A program made the position numbers and the translations under genes. Below, in pieces: positions 30,767-33,763 of a DNA stretch of 33,763 nt. How positions within the stretch are numbered: position 1 is the first letter of the stretch; each line of letters starts with the position of its first letter. The notes below the pieces were generated by a model. It made no database searches. It worked only from the letters and a program-made list of their open reading frames with translations, and was not told the origin of the DNA. The DNA is taken from contig JWKY01000003.1 in NCBI GenBank assembly GCA_000806015.1, forward strand, positions 1 through 33,763, written 5' to 3'. This DNA comes from an archaeon GW2011_AR19. GTDB taxonomy: Archaea > Nanobdellota > Nanobdellia > Pacearchaeales > GW2011-AR1.

Positions 30767-31927
30767 ATGAATGAAGAGGTTAAGATAACTTTTGGGGGAT
30801 GGTATCAGAGAACATCTTTGCATTTGACTGAAGTTTATGATTTTTTATCTAAAGGTGAATCACGATTAGAGTTGTCTAAGAATAAATTAAAAGAATTTCA
30901 CAAGGATTTAAATTTAAAATTTGCCGTGAAAGAAACAGGAAATCTTGATTTTATTAAAGCAGAAACTAAAAACGGAATAGAAATAAGATATTATGAAGAC
31001 GGGCTTTATATTCTGGAAATTAAAAAAACAAAAAATATAGAATCATCTGTAAAATTAGTCAAGAATTATTTTGAAAATTATTTTAATCCTGCAATAAATT
31101 ATCTTTTTTCCTTGGGGGCTCCGACTCCAAAAATTCTTTCAGATATAAAAGAACCGCACCAAATTGTAATAACTAAATTTGACGAAAAACATTCTGAATT
31201 TGATGTACTGCAAAAATTTGGAAAAGTTTACAGCAAAACTACTTCAAAAGAAATTAGTGTCTATAAAACTCCTGAATATATTTTTGTAATTGGAGCAGGA
31301 AATGAGGAAGTTCTTGCATCAATTGTTGAGACGCAAATTTTTTTTAGGGAATTTAAAAGCCAGCTTCATAGATATTTGAGCATACATCGGGAAATTTGGG
31401 AAGAAATTTCTGAAATTAAAGAAAGAAAATTTATCAAGGGAAAAGATGTTGAATTTTACAGAGTGCAGTTGGAAATTTATAAAAAAACAATAGATTTAAT
31501 TAATAACAGAATTAATCAAATGCCGAGCTATGCGCGTACGAGGGCTTCTTTAGCAAAAACTTTAGAGATAGAAAAACAATTAAATGAACTTTTTCAGTAT
31601 AAATTTGAAGATTTATTTAATACTCATTCTTACATCAAGGAAATTTGGAGCATGACTAAGGATTATGTAAATTCTGCAATCAGCGTTTTAGTTGAAGTTG
31701 CAAATAAGGCAAATGTTTCAGGCATCAGATCAATCCAGATTTTAGCGTCTATTGGAGTTTTTGTCGGGATAATCGGTTATTTAACAAAAGATGCTCTTCC
31801 AAAATTCTCAAAGACCGGGCTATTTTATTTTTTAATTTTAATCGGCGCAGTTATATTAATTGACCTTTCAATAAAGTTTTTTGCAAAAAATAAAAAGTAT
31901 GAATTGAAATTTCCTGAGAAGAAATGA
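30767..31927 (+). CDS. Membrane protein with C-terminal TM pair, 386 aa, unknown
   Basis: Not recognised. The first ~200 residues are mixed alpha/beta and cytoplasmic; ~190-310 is a long helical stretch with coiled-coil character (REFKSQLHRYLSIHREIWEEISEIKERK, ARTRASLAKTLEIEKQLNEL). Two TM helices close the protein (ILASIGVFVGIIGYLTKDA and FYFLILIGAVILIDLSIKFF). The plan resembles CorA-like or other coiled-coil two-TM proteins, but the GMN motif is absent. TATA TTTAAATATAA lies ~25 nt upstream. Confidence 0.65.
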   Translation: MNEEVKITFGGWYQRTSLHLTEVYDFLSKGESRLELSKNKLKEFHKDLNLKFAVKETGNLDFIKAETKNGIEIRYYEDGLYILEIKKTKNIESSVKLVKNYFENYFNPAINYLFSLGAPTPKILSDIKEPHQIVITKFDEKHSEFDVLQKFGKVYSKTTSKEISVYKTPEYIFVIGAGNEEVLASIVETQIFFREFKSQLHRYLSIHREIWEEISEIKERKFIKGKDVEFYRVQLEIYKKTIDLINNRINQMPSYARTRASLAKTLEIEKQLNELFQYKFEDLFNTHSYIKEIWSMTKDYVNSAISVLVEVANKANVSGIRSIQILASIGVFVGIIGYLTKDALPKFSKTGLFYFLILIGAVILIDLSIKFFAKNKKYELKFPEKK

Positions 31928-31950
31928 ATTAGTTGTGTAAATTAAATTGC

Positions 31951-32080
31951 CGTGGCGGCGTCAGTTTAGGGCGTTTTCTATGAAACTGAAAGTCCTATTC
32001 ATTGAGGTGGGCTAAATATTTTAAAGCGTACCTCTACATATTCATCGAAAATAGAAAAATATATAAATATGTAGGGGCAT
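31951..32080 (+). promoter_or_regulatory. Structured GC-richer intergenic stretch before the Fic gene
   Basis: TCAGTTT-N15-AAACTGA (31961-31989) is a perfect 7-bp inverted repeat within a locally GC-rich segment (CCGTGGCGGCG). CCTCTACATATT and AATATGTAGGGG (~32031-32077) form a second, near-perfect inverted repeat flanking AAATATATAAATA, the likely TATA of the Fic gene. The second may be an operator; the first could be a small RNA. Neither is a known family. Confidence 0.4.
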
Positions 32081-32089
32081 AGTTATTCT

Positions 32090-32947
32090 ATGATTATAAG
32101 AAAAAAGACTAAAGGCAATAAAACATATTATTACCTTGAACACAGCATAAGAAAAGAAAATAAAATAATAAAAAAAGAGAAATATCTGGGGACTTCTATT
32201 CCCAAAAATATTGAAAAAGTAAAAGAAGAATTTAACAGAAGCTTAAAAATTGGCATTTATGATAAGTTTGAAAAAATAAAAAATAATTTTCAAGCCGAAT
32301 GGAAAAGAATTCCAGAAAGTGTGAAGGAAAAAGAACTTGAAGAAATATCCATCGCATTTACTTATAATACAAATGCTATAGAGGGTTCTACAATAACTTT
32401 AGAAGAAGCAAGAGAGATTATTCACGATAAAATTTCTCCAAACAAACCATTAAGAGATGTCAGGGAAATAGAATCTCATAGCAAGGTATTTTTAGAAATG
32501 TTAAAAAAAAGGGAGAAAATTACAAATGCTCTTCTTTTAAAATGGCATAAAGATATTTTTGGGCAGACAAAAACAGAGATTTCCGGTAAATTTAGGGATT
32601 ATCTTGTTAGAGTGGGTCCTCATTTGGCTCCCGACTGGCAAGATGTTAAGAATTTAATGAAAAAATTTATAGAATTTATAGAAGAAAATAAAAAAATGAA
32701 TCCGGTGGAACTCTCTGGAAGGGCGCATTATAAATTTGAAAAAATACATCCTTTTGGTGACGGCAACGGTAGAATTGGGAGACTTCTAATTAATTTTATT
32801 TTATGGAATAATGAATGCCCTACGATTATTATAGAATATAAAAAAAGAAAATCATATTATAAAGCATTGCAAAAAGATGAAGAAGGTTTTGTTTCTTATT
32901 TTTTTAGAAGATATCTTTCTATTCATAAAAAAAGATATAGCAAATAA
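32090..32947 (+). CDS. Fic-domain protein (predicted AMP-transferase)
   Basis: Core motif HPFGDGNGRIGRLL (catalytic His, ~225) matches HPFx(D/E)GNGRxxR, so activity is expected. The inhibitory motif TNAIEG near residue 98 ((S/T)xxxE(G/N)) precedes the Fic core, making it a self-inhibited class II enzyme. N-terminal ~50 residues (KTKGNKTYYYLEHSIRKENK) are beta-rich and common before such domains. No partner toxin or antitoxin gene next to it. An inverted repeat overlaps its TATA, suggesting autoregulation. Confidence 0.88.
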   Translation: MIIRKKTKGNKTYYYLEHSIRKENKIIKKEKYLGTSIPKNIEKVKEEFNRSLKIGIYDKFEKIKNNFQAEWKRIPESVKEKELEEISIAFTYNTNAIEGSTITLEEAREIIHDKISPNKPLRDVREIESHSKVFLEMLKKREKITNALLLKWHKDIFGQTKTEISGKFRDYLVRVGPHLAPDWQDVKNLMKKFIEFIEENKKMNPVELSGRAHYKFEKIHPFGDGNGRIGRLLINFILWNNECPTIIIEYKKRKSYYKALQKDEEGFVSYFFRRYLSIHKKRYSK

Positions 32948-32998
32948 TTCCACCTTCTAACTGCCGCGCTTTTTTTAATCCGTGAATAACAACTTCTA

Positions 32999-33061
32999 AA
33001 AAATATTAAAAAAATAAAAAAAGAAAAATAAAAAATAAAAGAATAAAAAAGAAAAATAAAA
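32999..33061 (-). terminator. T-rich terminator of the 152-aa gene
   Basis: A-rich on the plus strand, hence U-rich in the minus-strand transcript directly after the stop at 33062, as expected for archaeal termination. It also separates the convergent Fic gene. Confidence 0.45.
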
Positions 33062-33520
33062 TTATCTTCGTTTTCTTGTATCCTTCCAAGCAACAAAGCC
33101 TAAAATAATTAGAGATGCTATTCCTGCTAATCCTCCTAATAAAGGAATTATTCCTGCAAGAGGAACTAATGCCAGCCATCCGGGATAGTTTCTAATTTCA
33201 AAAATTCTCCAGCGCGCAATTATACCCAGCACAGCGAGAATAGCCCATCCGACAATAGGAATTAGCCATAAGAATGCCCACGCCCAGTGGAATTTTCCTA
33301 AACTAAGAACTAATCCAGTTCTTGCAAAAGGAATCCAGGCAAGCCAAGAATTTTTATGTTTTAATTTTTTTCCAATTGTTGCCCAAGCAAGCGAAGTATA
33401 TATCCAAACTGCAATAAGAATTATTACAAAAAGAACAATTGCTCCGATAATTAATGCTCCAAGAACGCTGCCAGTAATTGCATCTGTAATTGCTTTTGAT
33501 AGTGTTTCTGTTAAAGTCAT
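33062..33520 (-). CDS. Four-TM membrane protein, DUF5684-like
   Basis: Helices ~18-44, ~76-96, ~108-118 and ~122-146. LAWATIGKKLKHKNSWLAWIPFARTGLVLSLG, WAFLWLIPIVGWAILAVLGIIARWRIFEIRNYPGWLALVPLAGIIPLL matches the repeated K-hk-WLAWIP / YPGW-ALVP pattern of DUF5684-type proteins. Function unknown. Strong SD (AAAGGAGGTGAAAAATG) about 60-70 nt below a TATA (TTTAATATATATC), so it has a real leader. The SD sits in a 6-codon ORF MKGGEK whose TGA overlaps the start ATG. Confidence 0.75.
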   Translation of the reverse strand: MTLTETLSKAITDAITGSVLGALIIGAIVLFVIILIAVWIYTSLAWATIGKKLKHKNSWLAWIPFARTGLVLSLGKFHWAWAFLWLIPIVGWAILAVLGIIARWRIFEIRNYPGWLALVPLAGIIPLLGGLAGIASLIILGFVAWKDTRKRR

Positions 33521-33666
33521 TTTTCACCTCCTTTCATTTGAATTTTTTCCTGAAATTTAAATGAATGAAAATTTTTCCTGAATTTGCTTTCAATTCTTTT
33601 TAAGATATATATTAAAGTAATTTTGTCTTTTTATATCTTGTGAAAGAGATTTTTACAAAATTTTAA

Positions 33667-33763
33667 TGAGCCTACCAAGATTTGAACTTGGGACCCCTGC
33701 CTCTCTTAGAGATTTATTCCAGAGAGAAACAATCCTTATGGATTGCACTCATATAAGAGCAGT
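33667..33763 (-). tRNA. tRNA-Ile (anticodon UAU) with 49-nt intron, 5' part outside window
   Basis: Visible from position 26 to the discriminator. T-arm CCAAG-TTCAAAT-CTTGG, acceptor 3' strand TAGGCTC, A73 at 33667. Anticodon stem CTGCT/GGCAG. The bulge-helix-bulge is canonical: CTTA/TAAG helix between bulges TAT and AGA, inner stem GAG/CTC. Cuts TA^T and AG^A leave loop CTTATAA, anticodon TAT. Intron spans 33703-33751. Confidence 0.85.

Noticed and set aside
31980-31990. TGAAACTG as a third site of the copper palindrome
   Set aside because: Only a half-site, paired instead with an upstream TCAGTTT at a different spacing.
33540-33600. AATGAATGAAAATTTTTCCTGAATTTGCTTT as another family B copy
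   Set aside because: Only short AT-rich words match; the TTCGCTT/AAGCGAA arms are absent.

Overview
The window looks like part of a small, AT-rich archaeal chromosome, most likely a DPANN lineage of the Woesearchaeota/Pacearchaeota type. The signs are archaeal TATA boxes (TTTAAATA/TTTATATA) about 25 nt upstream of many start codons with no leader, two tRNA genes with canonical bulge-helix-bulge introns, a class III (KKGISE-type) pilin signal, archaeal-type GluRS and Elp3, and an archaeal-looking SRP Alu domain. The lineage call is an inference from gene content, not a search result.

Layout. 1-4.2 kb: 5' part of an SRP RNA, a secreted SNase/lamin-tail protein divergent from PRPP synthetase, tRNA-Leu(UAA), a small helical protein divergent from argS. 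4.2-7.0 kb: a small membrane protein with a long structured leader, an Fe-S-less endonuclease III followed by a ~214-bp IS6-like MITE, and a secreted TolB-like propeller. 7.0-9.2 kb: an HTH-MNT/HEPN pair with a palindromic operator and an AlbA_2 membrane protein. 9.2-14.7 kb: a short GluRS, a pilin, GNAT, MscS, a DHH-like protein, an intergenic repeat cluster, and tRNA-His. 14.7-25.5 kb: an almost continuous minus-strand metal-handling island. 25.6-30.5 kb: Elp3, a circularly permuted GTPase, and a GT4/DUF1861 pair. 30.5-33.8 kb: intron-bearing tRNA-Glu(UUC), a two-TM protein, a Fic protein, a DUF5684-like membrane protein, and an intron-bearing tRNA-Ile(UAU) cut by the window edge.

The most interesting system is the 15.6-25.5 kb island. 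It reads as three minus-strand operons: (1) Cys-rich protein, three tiny membrane peptides, Met-rich protein, DUF411, CuA-type cupredoxin; (2) rhodanese-membrane fusion, several Cys-motif membrane proteins, C2H2-DUF3105 protein; (3) ArsR, tiny proteins, HMA chaperone, methyltransferase, CopA ATPase. Operons 1 and 2 share the palindrome TGAAACTRGTTTCA just upstream of their TATA boxes. A membrane-bound winged-helix protein with an extracytoplasmic Cys/Met loop is divergent from operon 1 and is the obvious candidate copper sensor. Operon 3 has its own ArsR-type palindrome over the transcription start. Three small genes in operon 1 are missing from the supplied ORF track or have a wrong start there.

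The second theme is short hairpin repeats. Family B occurs inside a DHH-like gene in frame and upstream of a GTPase. Family A occurs intergenically, inside the MITE, and in frame in the Elp3 N-terminus. They resemble in behaviour the protein-coding palindromic elements of Rickettsia.
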